NCBI RefSeq assembly: GCF_014117215.1
Contig: NZ_JACGXS010000010.1
Coordinates: forward strand, 1 to 64,000
Length of the DNA: 64,000 nucleotides
DNA from: Stenotrophomonas tumulicola
GTDB taxonomy: Bacteria; Pseudomonadota; Gammaproteobacteria; Xanthomonadales; Xanthomonadaceae
Direction: 5' to 3'
Shown: positions 18,948 to 28,284 of the stretch, one piece after another
How positions within the stretch are numbered: the first letter of the stretch is position 1
Layout of the letters: every line of letters begins with the position of its first letter
The notes under the pieces: model-generated
Told to the model about the DNA's origin: nothing
The model's input: only the letters and a program-made list of their open reading frames with translations
Databases searched by the model: none
Made by a program: the position numbers and the translations under genes

Positions 18948-21900
18948 ATGAATCGATTGATGAATCCTATTGAACAAAAGCTGGCGTCTAGACTACGCCA
19001 ACAGCGGGCAGCACTTGATGACGCAATGAGCCGCGACCGTGGTCGCCTGCTCGGCATGCTGTCGCGTTGGCAGTCCAAGCCCGATGACGCCGGCCTGGCG
19101 CAGGCGTTCGAGCAGGCACTGCAGGCGTCGGTGCAGCGCCGGCAGGCGCGCGCGCGCCAGAAGCCGGCCATCACTCTGGACCCGCAACTGCCCATCGCAC
19201 GTGAAGCCGATGCCATCATCGCGCTGATCCGTGAACATCAGGTGGTCGTCATAGCCGGCGAGACCGGCTCGGGCAAGACCACCCAGCTGCCCAAGCTGTG
19301 CCTGGCCGCGGGCCGTGGCCAGGCGGGCATGATCGGCTGCACGCAGCCACGGCGGATCGCCGCGCGCGCCGTGGCCAGCCGGGTCGCGCAGGAACTGAAG
19401 AGCGAGCTGGGACAACTGGTCGGTTACCAGGTCCGTTTCAACGACAAGGTCAGCGAGGACAGCCGGATCAAGTTCATGACCGACGGTATCCTGCTGGCCG
19501 AGATCGCCAGCGACCGTTGGCTTTCGCGCTACGACACGATCATCGTCGACGAAGCGCACGAGCGCAGCCTGAACATCGATTTCCTGCTCGGCTACCTGAA
19601 GCAGCTGTTGAAGAAGCGCCCGGACCTGAAGTTGATCGTCACCTCGGCGACCATCGATACCGGACGCTTCGCCGAACATTTCGACGGCGCGCCGGTGATC
19701 AGCGTGGAGGGCCGCACCTTCCCGGTGGAGGTGCGCTACCGCGCGTCGGAAGGTGAAGAGGGGACATCTCCGGATTCGCCCCGTTCCGAGCAGCGAGGCG
19801 GGGGCGAGCGTACCGTAAACGATGCCATCGTCAGTGCCATCGACGAGATCACCCGGCTGGATGCGCGCGGCGACGTGCTGGTGTTCCTGCCCGGCGAGCG
19901 CGAGATCCGCGATGCGCACCAGTCGCTGGAACGGCGCAAGTACCGCCAGACCGAGGTGCTGCCGCTGTATGCGCGCCTGTCGAACCAGGACCAGGACAGG
20001 GTGTTCAACCCGGGCCCGGGCCGTCGCATCGTGCTGGCGACCAACGTGGCCGAGACCTCGCTGACGGTGCCGCGCATCCGCTACGTGGTCGATCCGGGTT
20101 TTGCACGGGTCAAGCGCTACAGCCCGCGGCAGAAGCTGGACCGGCTGCACATCGAACCGATCTCCCAGGCCAGCGCCAACCAGCGCAAGGGCCGTTGCGG
20201 CCGCGTGGCCGAAGGCATCTGCTACCGGCTGTATGCAGAGGCTGATTTCCAGGCGCGGCCGAAGTTCACCGATCCGGAGATCCGCCGCTCCAGCCTGTCC
20301 GGGGTGATCCTGCGCATGCTGCAACTGGGCCTGGGCAGGATCGAGGACTTCCCGTTCCTGGAGGCACCCGATGAGCGCGCGGTCGCCGATGGCTGGCAGC
20401 AACTGGCTGAGTTGGGTGCCGTCGACAGCGAACGCCGGATGACGCCGGTGGGCAAGCAGATGGCACGGCTGCCGGTGGATGTGAAGCTGGCGCGGATGCT
20501 GGTCGCCGCGCAGGCGGCTGGTTGCCTGAAGCCGATGCTGGTCATCGCCTCCTTCCTCGGTATCCAGGATCCCCGCGAACGCCCGCCCGAAGCGCGTGGC
20601 GCAGCCGATACGGCGCACGCGCAGTTCGCCGATGGACGTTCGGAATTCGTCGGCGTGCTGAGGCTGTGGGACGCGTACCGGCAGGCACACGAAGACCTGA
20701 CCCAGTCCCGGCTGCGCGACTGGTGTGGGCGAAATTTCCTCGGTTTCCTGCGCATGCGCGAGTGGCGCGAGCTGCATCGGCAGCTTCGCCTGCTGTGCGA
20801 GGAACTGGGCTGGCAGGAAGAATCCACCGAGGCATCGCTGGCACCCCTGCTGGCCGGCAGCAGCGCGCCACCGGCCACGCGTGATGACGCGACGGCGGTC
20901 AAGGCCACGCGCGGACAACTGCATCGTGCCGCGCGCCTGGCCCGCGAGGGCAAGCCGGCCGAACAAGGTCCTGCACCCGTGGCAGCGCGTGCGCAGGCGG
21001 ACCAGGCCCCGGTAGGCGGCGGTTTCAGCGAGCGGGTGCGTGCCAGCGCTTACCAGACCCTGCACCGCGCGTTGATCAGCGGCCTGCCCACGCAGCTTGG
21101 CCATCGTACGGAGAAGGGTGACTTCCAGGCGCCGCGCCAGCGCCGCTTCCTGCCGTTCCCAGGCTCGACGCTGGCCAAGCGGCCGCCGCCGTGGCTGCTG
21201 GCGGCAACGTTGCTGGACACCCAGAAGATATGGGGCCTGACCAACGCGGCGATCGAGCCGGACTGGGTGATCGCCGAGCTGCCCCACCTGCTGCTGCGCA
21301 AGCACTTCGACCCGCATTGGTCGCGGGCGCAGGGGCAGGTGCTGGCCTCCGAACAGATCAGCCTGTTCGGGTTGGTATTGGCGCCGAAGAAGCCGGTGCA
21401 TTACGGCCGGATCGAGCCGGCTGAAGCGCATGACATCTTCGTGCGCCAGGCACTGGTCACCGGCGAGATCAACACCCGGGCCGGTTTCGTGGCCGACAAC
21501 CAGAAGGTGCTGGAACAGGCGCGCGAAGAAGAAGCCAAACTGCGTCGCGCCGGCATCGTCGCCGATGAAGGCTGGCAGGCACGCTGGTACCTGGATCGGG
21601 TGCCGGCGGAGATCCACTCCGTTTCCGGCCTGGATGCGTGGTGGAAGGCCCTGCCGCAGGCGCAGCGGCACGGCCTGGCGTGGTCACTGCTGGACCTGCT
21701 GCCGGGCGAAGGCAGCGAGCAGGACCGTTTCCCGAAGTACCTGGCGCTGGGCGATGCGCGGCTGCCCCTGCACTACCGCTTCGAGCCAGGGGCGGAGGAC
21801 GACGGCGTCACCCTGGATGTCCCGCTGCACCTGCTCAACGCGCTGGACCCGGTGCAACTGGGTTGGCTGGCGCCGGGTTTCGTCGCCGACAAGGCCGCTG

Positions 21901-23081
21901 CATTGATCCGCAGCCTGCCCAAGGCGATGCGTCGCAACTACGTGCCGGCTCCGGATTTCGCCCGCGCGTTCTTCGAAGCGTTCCAGTTGCCGGGTGCTGA
22001 TGACATCCGGGGTGAGCTCGCTCGCTTCCTGTCGCGGGCGACCGGAGCAACCGTTACCGCGATCGACTTCGACCTGTCCTCGATCGACACGCACCTGCAC
22101 ATGAACCTGCGCCTGCGCGACGAGCACGGCAAGGTGCTGGCGACCTCGCGTGATCTCGATGGTCTTCGTGCGCGGTTCGGCGACAAGGCCGGGCAGGCTT
22201 TTGCCGCGCGCGCCGGGCGTGACATGGCGGCCGATGGCCTGCGCGATTTCCCCTCTGCGGCAATCCCGCTGCAGGTTCCCGGCGAAGCCGGCGTACCGGC
22301 CTTTCCGGCGCTGGTGGACGAGGGGGACTCCGTGGCCCTGCGCATCTTCGCTGACCGCCAGCAAGCCGCTGAAGCGCATCCGCGTGGCGTACGCCGGTTG
22401 CTGGAGATCGGCCTGGCCGACAAGGCCAGGCAGGCCCGCAAGCAATTGCCGGTGTCGCCCAAGACCGGCCTGCTCTACGCTGCCATCGAATCGCAGGAAC
22501 GCCTGCGCGGCGACATCGTGGATGCGGCAATGAATGCCGTCCTGGCCGAGGGGCTGGGCGATATCCGCGACCCTCAGGTCTTCGCGCAACGGCGTGAGGC
22601 AGCAGCCAAGGGCCTGTTCGGTGAAGCGATGGAACGGCTGAAACTCGCCGAGGCGATCCTTTCCCTGGTGGCCGAACTGAAACCAGCGCTGGAGGCGCCG
22701 CTGATGGGGTGGGCACGCGGCAACCTGGATGACATGGAGCAGCAACTGGCGTCGCTGGTGCATGCCGGTTTCCTGCGCGAAACGCCGGCCGATGCACTGG
22801 CACAGTTCCCGCGCTACCTGAAGGCGATGATCCTGAGGACCGAGCGCGCCAAGCGCGATCCGCCGCGCGACCAGGCCCGCATGCTGGAACTGCATCCCTT
22901 CCTGGACGCGTTGGAAAGGGCGCGCGAGCAGGGCCTGGAGGACCGTCCGCAATGGCAGGCGCTGCGCTGGGACATCGAAGAGTTGCGGGTGTCGCTGTTC
23001 GCTCAGGAACTCATCGGCCGTGGCGGCATTTCGCCAAAGAAGGTCGCACAGCGGCTGGGTGAACTGCAGAAGCTGCGCTGA
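18948..23081 (+). CDS. hrpA: ATP-dependent RNA helicase HrpA
   Basis: A 1377-residue DEAH-box helicase, slightly longer than E. coli HrpA (about 1300). It contains Walker A GETGSGKTTQ (about 105-114), the DEAH box in IIVDEAHERSLNIDFLLGYL, the helicase C core (RIVLATNVAETSLTVP, QRKGRCGRVAEG), then HA2, OB-fold and the long DUF3418 C-terminal region. A hydrophilic insert EGEEGTSPDSPRSEQRGGGE lies near residues 266-287, between the two RecA domains. HrpA resolves stalled or colliding ribosomes and remodels mRNA in E. coli. The start is the first ATG after the dps divergent region. Confidence 0.95.
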   Translation: MNRLMNPIEQKLASRLRQQRAALDDAMSRDRGRLLGMLSRWQSKPDDAGLAQAFEQALQASVQRRQARARQKPAITLDPQLPIAREADAIIALIREHQVVVIAGETGSGKTTQLPKLCLAAGRGQAGMIGCTQPRRIAARAVASRVAQELKSELGQLVGYQVRFNDKVSEDSRIKFMTDGILLAEIASDRWLSRYDTIIVDEAHERSLNIDFLLGYLKQLLKKRPDLKLIVTSATIDTGRFAEHFDGAPVISVEGRTFPVEVRYRASEGEEGTSPDSPRSEQRGGGERTVNDAIVSAIDEITRLDARGDVLVFLPGEREIRDAHQSLERRKYRQTEVLPLYARLSNQDQDRVFNPGPGRRIVLATNVAETSLTVPRIRYVVDPGFARVKRYSPRQKLDRLHIEPISQASANQRKGRCGRVAEGICYRLYAEADFQARPKFTDPEIRRSSLSGVILRMLQLGLGRIEDFPFLEAPDERAVADGWQQLAELGAVDSERRMTPVGKQMARLPVDVKLARMLVAAQAAGCLKPMLVIASFLGIQDPRERPPEARGAADTAHAQFADGRSEFVGVLRLWDAYRQAHEDLTQSRLRDWCGRNFLGFLRMREWRELHRQLRLLCEELGWQEESTEASLAPLLAGSSAPPATRDDATAVKATRGQLHRAARLAREGKPAEQGPAPVAARAQADQAPVGGGFSERVRASAYQTLHRALISGLPTQLGHRTEKGDFQAPRQRRFLPFPGSTLAKRPPPWLLAATLLDTQKIWGLTNAAIEPDWVIAELPHLLLRKHFDPHWSRAQGQVLASEQISLFGLVLAPKKPVHYGRIEPAEAHDIFVRQALVTGEINTRAGFVADNQKVLEQAREEEAKLRRAGIVADEGWQARWYLDRVPAEIHSVSGLDAWWKALPQAQRHGLAWSLLDLLPGEGSEQDRFPKYLALGDARLPLHYRFEPGAEDDGVTLDVPLHLLNALDPVQLGWLAPGFVADKAAALIRSLPKAMRRNYVPAPDFARAFFEAFQLPGADDIRGELARFLSRATGATVTAIDFDLSSIDTHLHMNLRLRDEHGKVLATSRDLDGLRARFGDKAGQAFAARAGRDMAADGLRDFPSAAIPLQVPGEAGVPAFPALVDEGDSVALRIFADRQQAAEAHPRGVRRLLEIGLADKARQARKQLPVSPKTGLLYAAIESQERLRGDIVDAAMNAVLAEGLGDIRDPQVFAQRREAAAKGLFGEAMERLKLAEAILSLVAELKPALEAPLMGWARGNLDDMEQQLASLVHAGFLRETPADALAQFPRYLKAMILRTERAKRDPPRDQARMLELHPFLDALERAREQGLEDRPQWQALRWDIEELRVSLFAQELIGRGGISPKKVAQRLGELQKLR

Positions 23082-23311
23082 GGCGGATCGCGGCAGCGTT
23101 GGTGCACAATGGAAGTGTGCCAACGCGACTGGGCGGCAGGCAAGGCGGTTCGCGTGCGGCGGCTGCGTAATGCGCATATTGCCGATTGAAATCGTTCTTG
23201 AGGCATCGATCGCTTATTCAGATAACGTGAGCGGGCGCATGGCCTACAGGTGCCTCAGAAATTGATGCTTTGGATGTCGGAGATTTCCCGACGCAGATCA
23301 AGGTCAATTTC
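23082..23311. other. Intergenic region without recognised features
   Basis: About 230 bases between hrpA and the first protease gene. I see no gene, repeat copy or convincing terminator here. It presumably holds the protease promoter. Confidence 0.5.
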
Positions 23312-24277
23312 ATGCACCGCCAGACAACATCCCCTTTCCTGCCACGCGTGATCAACGACAGGCAGCGCCGTCTGCTGCTGGGTGCCTTGACTGTGTCAGT
23401 GATCGCCCTCGGCGCAGCCGAAGCATCTGCTGCCTCGCCGGCCGGCAATCCGTCGCCACAGTCTCTAACCAAGCCCTTCATCATCGGTGGGTCGGAGGTT
23501 GCACAGGGGCGCTATCCGTATGTTGCCGAGTTGACCCTCAAGAGGCAGGGGTCCGATGACGTTCCCTATCATGCCTGTGGTGGCAGTTTGATATCCCCCT
23601 CGGTGGTGCTGACCGCCGCACACTGCGTAACGGGCATGGTGGGCAGGCGAGGCGCGGCCTTGGCCACTGATCTGAATGTGGTGGTCAATCGTGCTGACCA
23701 GCGCCAGACACATCTGGGACAGGAACGGCGGGTTCGCTACAACGCACGGAACGGTCAGTACGACATCATCATCCATCCACGCTATGGTGAAGGCGGCACC
23801 CACGCGTTTGATGTGGCAGTGATCCTGCTCGACAAACCGGTCACGGGTGTGGAACCGCTGAAGCTGCCGTCACCGGGATCGGATGCGATGGAACGCCCGG
23901 GTGCCTTGTTGACCGTAGCCGGCTGGGGCAACACGTTCAGCGATACGGGGGTTGATCAGCCCGAGGGGCTACGGTCGGTGCGTGTGCCGGTGGTGGCGTC
24001 GTGGGAGTGCAGCTTTGCGTATCCCATGGATAATCCCCGTCCGTCCGGGCGTTTCCAGCCTGGTTCGATGATGTGCGCCGGTGTGCGTGGGCAGGATTCA
24101 TGCCAGGGAGATTCTGGTGGGCCGCTCTTCGCTGAAGTTCCCGGTACGACGACCGTTGTGCAGGTCGGCGTGGTCAGCTGGGGCAACGGCTGTGGCAAGG
24201 CGGGTATGCCAGGAGTCTATGCAAAGCTGTCGGCGCCGGAAATATTCGAGTTCATCTCGGCGTACAGCGGCCAATAG
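23312..24277 (+). CDS. Secreted trypsin-like serine protease (copy 1)
   Basis: A 321-residue S1 protease. It has a long N-terminal signal (hydrophobic core LLLGALTVSVIALGAAEASA at about 21-40) and a propeptide ending before the mature N-terminus IIGGSEVA (57). The catalytic triad is His104 (TAAHC), Asp167 (FDVAVILL) and Ser268 (GDSGGP). The residue six before the serine is Asp (DSCQGDSGG), predicting trypsin-like cleavage after Lys/Arg. Paired cysteines suit periplasmic or extracellular folding. It is paralogous to the protease at 25050 and the fragment at 18014. The start at 23312 begins the signal; the frame is open from 23270. Confidence 0.9.
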   Translation: MHRQTTSPFLPRVINDRQRRLLLGALTVSVIALGAAEASAASPAGNPSPQSLTKPFIIGGSEVAQGRYPYVAELTLKRQGSDDVPYHACGGSLISPSVVLTAAHCVTGMVGRRGAALATDLNVVVNRADQRQTHLGQERRVRYNARNGQYDIIIHPRYGEGGTHAFDVAVILLDKPVTGVEPLKLPSPGSDAMERPGALLTVAGWGNTFSDTGVDQPEGLRSVRVPVVASWECSFAYPMDNPRPSGRFQPGSMMCAGVRGQDSCQGDSGGPLFAEVPGTTTVVQVGVVSWGNGCGKAGMPGVYAKLSAPEIFEFISAYSGQ

Positions 24278-24283
24278 CGGACT

Positions 24284-24320
24284 GGGCGCAGGCTGCCATG
24301 ATCCACGGCAGCCTGCGCCC
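24284..24320. terminator. Bidirectional hairpin terminator
   Basis: A perfect 14-base stem GGGCGCAGGCTGCC (24284-24297) / GGCAGCCTGCGCCC (24307-24320) with a 9-base loop lies exactly in the 45-base gap between the convergent protease and hypothetical genes. Confidence 0.75.
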
Positions 24321-24322
24321 TG

Positions 24323-24835
24323 CTACTTGACCCGCTTCACTTTGGCGCGGGTGTTGACGCCTGGGATCTGGAGGTACCAGGCGCCGCCGACGCCAGGTGC
24401 GATGCTTACTTCTGGATCCAGGCGACGTACGCCGCCGAGACTGGCAGCGTCGGTCTGCTCCCAATGCTGGCCGTTGGCCAACATGTAGATACGGCCCTTC
24501 GCAAAGCCATTGAACGCGCCCGGCAGCACGCTGGTGATGGGCTCACGGCTACCGAAGTCAAAGAATCCACGATTCTTGACGATGACTTCCTGCCGCCCTT
24601 CCTCGCGCGCGGCTTCCACCGCTTGGGTGGTGGCGGCTTCAACCGTGCCCTGCAACCAATGGTTGAGGCGGGAAAGTTCGTCGGCGCTCAGCTTGTCCAA
24701 CCCCGCGGCCTTGAACTCGGACGGGCTCATCTCCTGCTGCAGATCACGATCCACCACGCGTTGCGCCGAAGCGGCCAGCGGCAGGGCAAGGAGGGCCAGG
24801 GTGCAGGCAAGCAGGCGGGGCGAAGGCAGGGACAT
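24323..24835 (-). CDS. Exported hypothetical protein
   Basis: A 170-residue protein with a clear signal peptide (MSLPSPRLLACTLALLALPL, cleavage near ASAQ). The mature part starts with a helical segment (MSPSEFKAAGLDKLSADELS, LNHWLQGTVEA), then a beta-rich segment containing RGFFDFGSREPITSVLPGAF and RIYMLANGQHWEQTD. The function is unknown; the pattern of an exported helical stalk plus small beta domain recurs in Xanthomonadaceae hypothetical proteins. The downstream Met at 24835 is chosen because it starts the signal peptide. Confidence 0.72.
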   Translation of the reverse strand: MSLPSPRLLACTLALLALPLAASAQRVVDRDLQQEMSPSEFKAAGLDKLSADELSRLNHWLQGTVEAATTQAVEAAREEGRQEVIVKNRGFFDFGSREPITSVLPGAFNGFAKGRIYMLANGQHWEQTDAASLGGVRRLDPEVSIAPGVGGAWYLQIPGVNTRAKVKRVK

Positions 24836-25049
24836 GGGCGTTCTCCGATGGATGACCGGCATTGTAGGGCAGGTGGATGCTGGCGCGCGGCCAGCCGGAC
24901 ACCGGGTGGGCCGAAAGCTGAGCTGATCGTTCTTCCCATGAGCATCCCTTTTGCCTATTCCGTGAATCAGGTCGGTGCCTGCATCCGCTGACTTCGTTCA
25001 GATGGACCTGTCGGCGTTCCTGCCGATGTCGCGCAAGGGAGGTCGCATC

Positions 25050-25967
25050 ATGCAGCATCCATCTGATCACATCTTCGAGCGAACCCGTTCGATGGCACTG
25101 CCCTGGACCGTGCTGGCGGCCGCAGTGCTGGGATGGTCCGCCCACGCCAACGTGGCGATCGCCGCACCGGGCACCGCGCCGGTAAAGCCCATGGTCATCG
25201 GTGGAGAAGACGCCTACCAGGGGCAGTTTCCCTATCTCGTGTCGATCCAGCGCCCCGGACAGGATGGAATGGAACATTTCTGTGGCGGGACGTTGATCGG
25301 TCCCGCTGCCGTACTCACCGCCGCACATTGCGTCGTCCGTTACACGCAGGGTGAACCGGATCGTGACCCTGCGGACCTTTCGCTGGTCGTCGATCGGGCC
25401 GTCCTTTCCGACGCGCGTACCGGCAAGGTCCGTGGAGTGGCCCGCTGGAACGGCACCTACCAGATCCATGTGCATCCTGGTTGGGATGCCAGCAAGGGGA
25501 CCGGCATCGATGTCGCCGTGGTCCAGCTCGATGCATCGGTCGCGGATGTGCCCGTCATGCGCCTGCCCACTGCCGGCAGCGACGTGCTGGAGCGGCCGGG
25601 CACGCTGCTGGTCACGGCAGGGTGGGGCAACATGTCCGGCGATGATTTCCTGCCTGCCACGCAACTGCAATGGGTGCAGGTTCCACTGCTCGCGCCGTGG
25701 GAATGCTCATTTGCCTATCCGGGGCCCGACGAGCGCTTCACCTTCAATGCACGGCAGCAGGTCTGTGCCGGCGTAACGGGCAGGGATGCCTGCCAGGGCG
25801 ATTCGGGAGGTCCGCTGTTCGCGCGCATGCCTTCCGGCGGGCCGGCGGTGCAGGTCGGCGTGGTCAGCTGGGGCTTCGGTTGTGCTCTCACCGGCTTTCC
25901 AGGGGTCTACGCCAGGCTGTCCAACCCGGAGACGCATCTGTTCCTTTCGCGGTTCGTCCGCTACTGA
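25050..25967 (+). CDS. Secreted trypsin-like serine protease (copy 2)
   Basis: A 305-residue S1 protease paralogous to the one at 23312. Signal region about 16-39 (MALPWTVLAAAVLGWSAHAN), mature N-terminus MVIGGEDA near 48. The triad is His93 (TAAHC), Asp154 (GIDVAVVQL) and Ser252 (GDSGGP), with the specificity Asp in RDACQGDSGG. An AAGGGAGG ribosome site 7 bases before the ATG at 25050 fixes the start. The motif GRDACQGDSGG is shared with the decayed copy at 18014. Confidence 0.9.
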   Translation: MQHPSDHIFERTRSMALPWTVLAAAVLGWSAHANVAIAAPGTAPVKPMVIGGEDAYQGQFPYLVSIQRPGQDGMEHFCGGTLIGPAAVLTAAHCVVRYTQGEPDRDPADLSLVVDRAVLSDARTGKVRGVARWNGTYQIHVHPGWDASKGTGIDVAVVQLDASVADVPVMRLPTAGSDVLERPGTLLVTAGWGNMSGDDFLPATQLQWVQVPLLAPWECSFAYPGPDERFTFNARQQVCAGVTGRDACQGDSGGPLFARMPSGGPAVQVGVVSWGFGCALTGFPGVYARLSNPETHLFLSRFVRY

Positions 25968-26091
25968 TCACGATGCCCGCACAGCGCCTCGCCATGCGCT
26001 CCCCTCCGCATGAGCAGATGCGTTGCGGTGCCGTGGCGGTGATTGTTACCGGACGGGTGGGGCGCTAGTGTAGGTCGTATCCGTCCCCTTC

Positions 26092-28254
26092 GTGATCGTA
26101 GTGAACCGCGCCTTCGTCCCCGGCCTGGAAGCCTTGTTGAACCGTCCATCGATGGCGGTCGTCCCCGAACTGCTGCGTGCAGCGCTCCTGCAACGCGGGG
26201 AGGATGCAGCCTGCAGCCGCGAAGCGGATGTCGGCTGGCCGCTGCTGGGTGCGACGGTCGATGCGCTGGCGCTGTTGTCAGCTGACGAAAGTTCCCTGGT
26301 GGCCGCACTGCTGTTCGATCTGCCGGGCCTGCGCGAGGCCATCGACGAACTGCCATTGTCCAACCGCGCCGCCGTCAACGGCCTGCTGGACGGCCTGGAT
26401 GCCGCCGATCAGGTATGGGCCCTGCATGCCGGACGCGAGGCCGGCCGCAACAGCGAGGGACTGCGGCGGTTGTTGCTGGCGATCATCCAGGACCTGCGCG
26501 TGGTGCCGCTGCTGCTGGCGCGGCAACTGGCACGCATGCGCGCTGCCGACGCGCTGCAGGAAGACCAGCGGCGCGGCCTGGCCCAGCTGACCCGCGACAT
26601 CCATGCGCCGCTGGCCAACCGGCTGGGCATATGGCAGTTGAAATGGGAACTGGAGGACCTTGCCTTCCGTTACCTGGAACCGGACACCTACCGGCGCATA
26701 GCCCGGGAAGTGGATGAAACCCGTATCGCGCGGGAACGCTACGTGGAGAACGTCAAGAAGGTGCTGTCGCGCGATCTCGCCGCGCATGGCATCAGCGCCG
26801 ACGTCAGCGGGCGGCCCAAGCACATCTACAGCATCTGGCGGAAGATGCAGAAGAAGCGGCTGTCCTTCGACCAGCTGTACGACATCCGTGCGGTGCGGGT
26901 GATGGTGGACGACGTGGCGGCCTGCTATGCCGCGCTCGGCGTGGTACATGCGCTGTGGGTGCCGGTGCCCAGCGAATTCGATGATTACATCGCGCGGCCC
27001 AAGGCCAATGATTACCGCTCGCTGCATACCGCGGTGGTCGGTCCTGAGGGCCGGACCATCGAGGTGCAGATCCGCACCCATGAGATGCACGCGCAGGCCG
27101 AGCTGGGCGTGGCGGCGCACTGGAAATACAAGGAAGGTGGCAAGGGGGCGGAGAAGGCGTTCGACCGCAAGATCACCTGGATGCGGCAGTTGCTGGAGCA
27201 GGCCCAGGAAGGGCACGCTGGCGAGCTGGCCGGTGCGCTGGATGCGGAGCTGACCGAGGACCGGGTCTATGCGTTGAGTCCGAAGGGCGAGGTGATGGAC
27301 CTGCCACAGGGCGCCACGCCGCTGGATTTTGCCTATCACGTCCACACGATGGTCGGGCATCGCTGCCGTGGCGCCAAGGTCAATGGCCGCATCGTTCCGC
27401 TGGCCTACCGCCTGCGCAGTGGCGACCGCGTGGAGATACTGACCGGCAAGGAGGCTGAGCCGCGCCGCGACTGGCTGTTGCCGGCAGCCGGCTACCTGGC
27501 CAGCAACCGCTCGCGCGAGAAGGTCCGCACCTGGTTCCACAAGCTGGACCGTGCACGCAACGTGCAGGCCGGCCGTGAGCTGCTGGAGCGCGAACTCAAG
27601 CGCCTGGGACTGGCCCAGGCCGATCTCTCCAGCGTATTGAAGAAATTCCACGTCGACAGCACCGATGACCTGTACATCCAGGTCGCACTGGGCGATACCG
27701 GTCCGAACCAGGTCAGCCGCGCGCTCCTGGAAGCCGAGCGTGCGGCCAGCCAACCATCGCCGCCGCCTGCATTGCCGCGGCCCACGGCGCGTCGCGAAGG
27801 GCTGGGAAAGAGCAAATTCACCGTCCAGGGCGTGGGCAACCTGCTGGTGCAGCTGGCGCGCTGTTGCCAGCCCGTGGCCGGCGAGCCGATCGTCGGCTAT
27901 CTCACCCGCAGCCGTGGGGTGACCGTGCATCGCGTCGATTGCGCATCGCTGGCACGGCTGTCGGCCGCCAGTCCGCAGCGCGTGCTGCCGGTGGAATGGG
28001 GCCAGGCCGGTGGTGGCTACGAGGTGGACGTGGTGGTCGATGCGGTTGACCGGCGCTGGCTGCTGAAGGACATCACCAACCTGATCGCGCAGGAAGAGGC
28101 TTATGTGCTCGACATCCACAGCGACAACGTGCGCGACAGTGGGCGTGCGCACCTGCGCCTGCGGCTGAAGGTCAACGATTTCGACCAGCTGTCGGCGTTG
28201 CTGGGGAAACTCGATGCCCTGCCTGGCGTCAGCCAGGCGCGGCGGCTGGGCTGA
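26092..28254 (+). CDS. relA: (p)ppGpp synthetase RelA
   Basis: A 720-residue long RSH enzyme that makes the stringent-response alarmone on stalled ribosomes. The N-terminal hydrolase domain lacks the HD motif (the equivalent region reads LLFDLPGLREAID), so it should be synthetase-only. The synthetase domain has RPKHIYSIWRKM and the EFDD signature typical of RelA rather than SpoT, followed by NDYRSLHTAV. TGS (about 400-465) and C-terminal ACT domains are present. The start is a GTG at 26092; a second GTG lies three codons further in. Confidence 0.94.
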   Translation: MIVVNRAFVPGLEALLNRPSMAVVPELLRAALLQRGEDAACSREADVGWPLLGATVDALALLSADESSLVAALLFDLPGLREAIDELPLSNRAAVNGLLDGLDAADQVWALHAGREAGRNSEGLRRLLLAIIQDLRVVPLLLARQLARMRAADALQEDQRRGLAQLTRDIHAPLANRLGIWQLKWELEDLAFRYLEPDTYRRIAREVDETRIARERYVENVKKVLSRDLAAHGISADVSGRPKHIYSIWRKMQKKRLSFDQLYDIRAVRVMVDDVAACYAALGVVHALWVPVPSEFDDYIARPKANDYRSLHTAVVGPEGRTIEVQIRTHEMHAQAELGVAAHWKYKEGGKGAEKAFDRKITWMRQLLEQAQEGHAGELAGALDAELTEDRVYALSPKGEVMDLPQGATPLDFAYHVHTMVGHRCRGAKVNGRIVPLAYRLRSGDRVEILTGKEAEPRRDWLLPAAGYLASNRSREKVRTWFHKLDRARNVQAGRELLERELKRLGLAQADLSSVLKKFHVDSTDDLYIQVALGDTGPNQVSRALLEAERAASQPSPPPALPRPTARREGLGKSKFTVQGVGNLLVQLARCCQPVAGEPIVGYLTRSRGVTVHRVDCASLARLSAASPQRVLPVEWGQAGGGYEVDVVVDAVDRRWLLKDITNLIAQEEAYVLDIHSDNVRDSGRAHLRLRLKVNDFDQLSALLGKLDALPGVSQARRLG

Positions 28255-28284
28255 GTTTCACGCAGCGCGCGCTAGGCTTGGCAC

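Noticed and set aside
19750..19815. Hydrophilic insert in HrpA as an intein or frameshift
   Set aside because: The frame continues on both sides and the insert is only about 22 residues with no splicing motifs; a variable loop is enough.
18993..21671. 892-codon minus-strand frame opposite hrpA
   Set aside because: Antisense shadow of hrpA in a high-GC genome; no domain or start signal.
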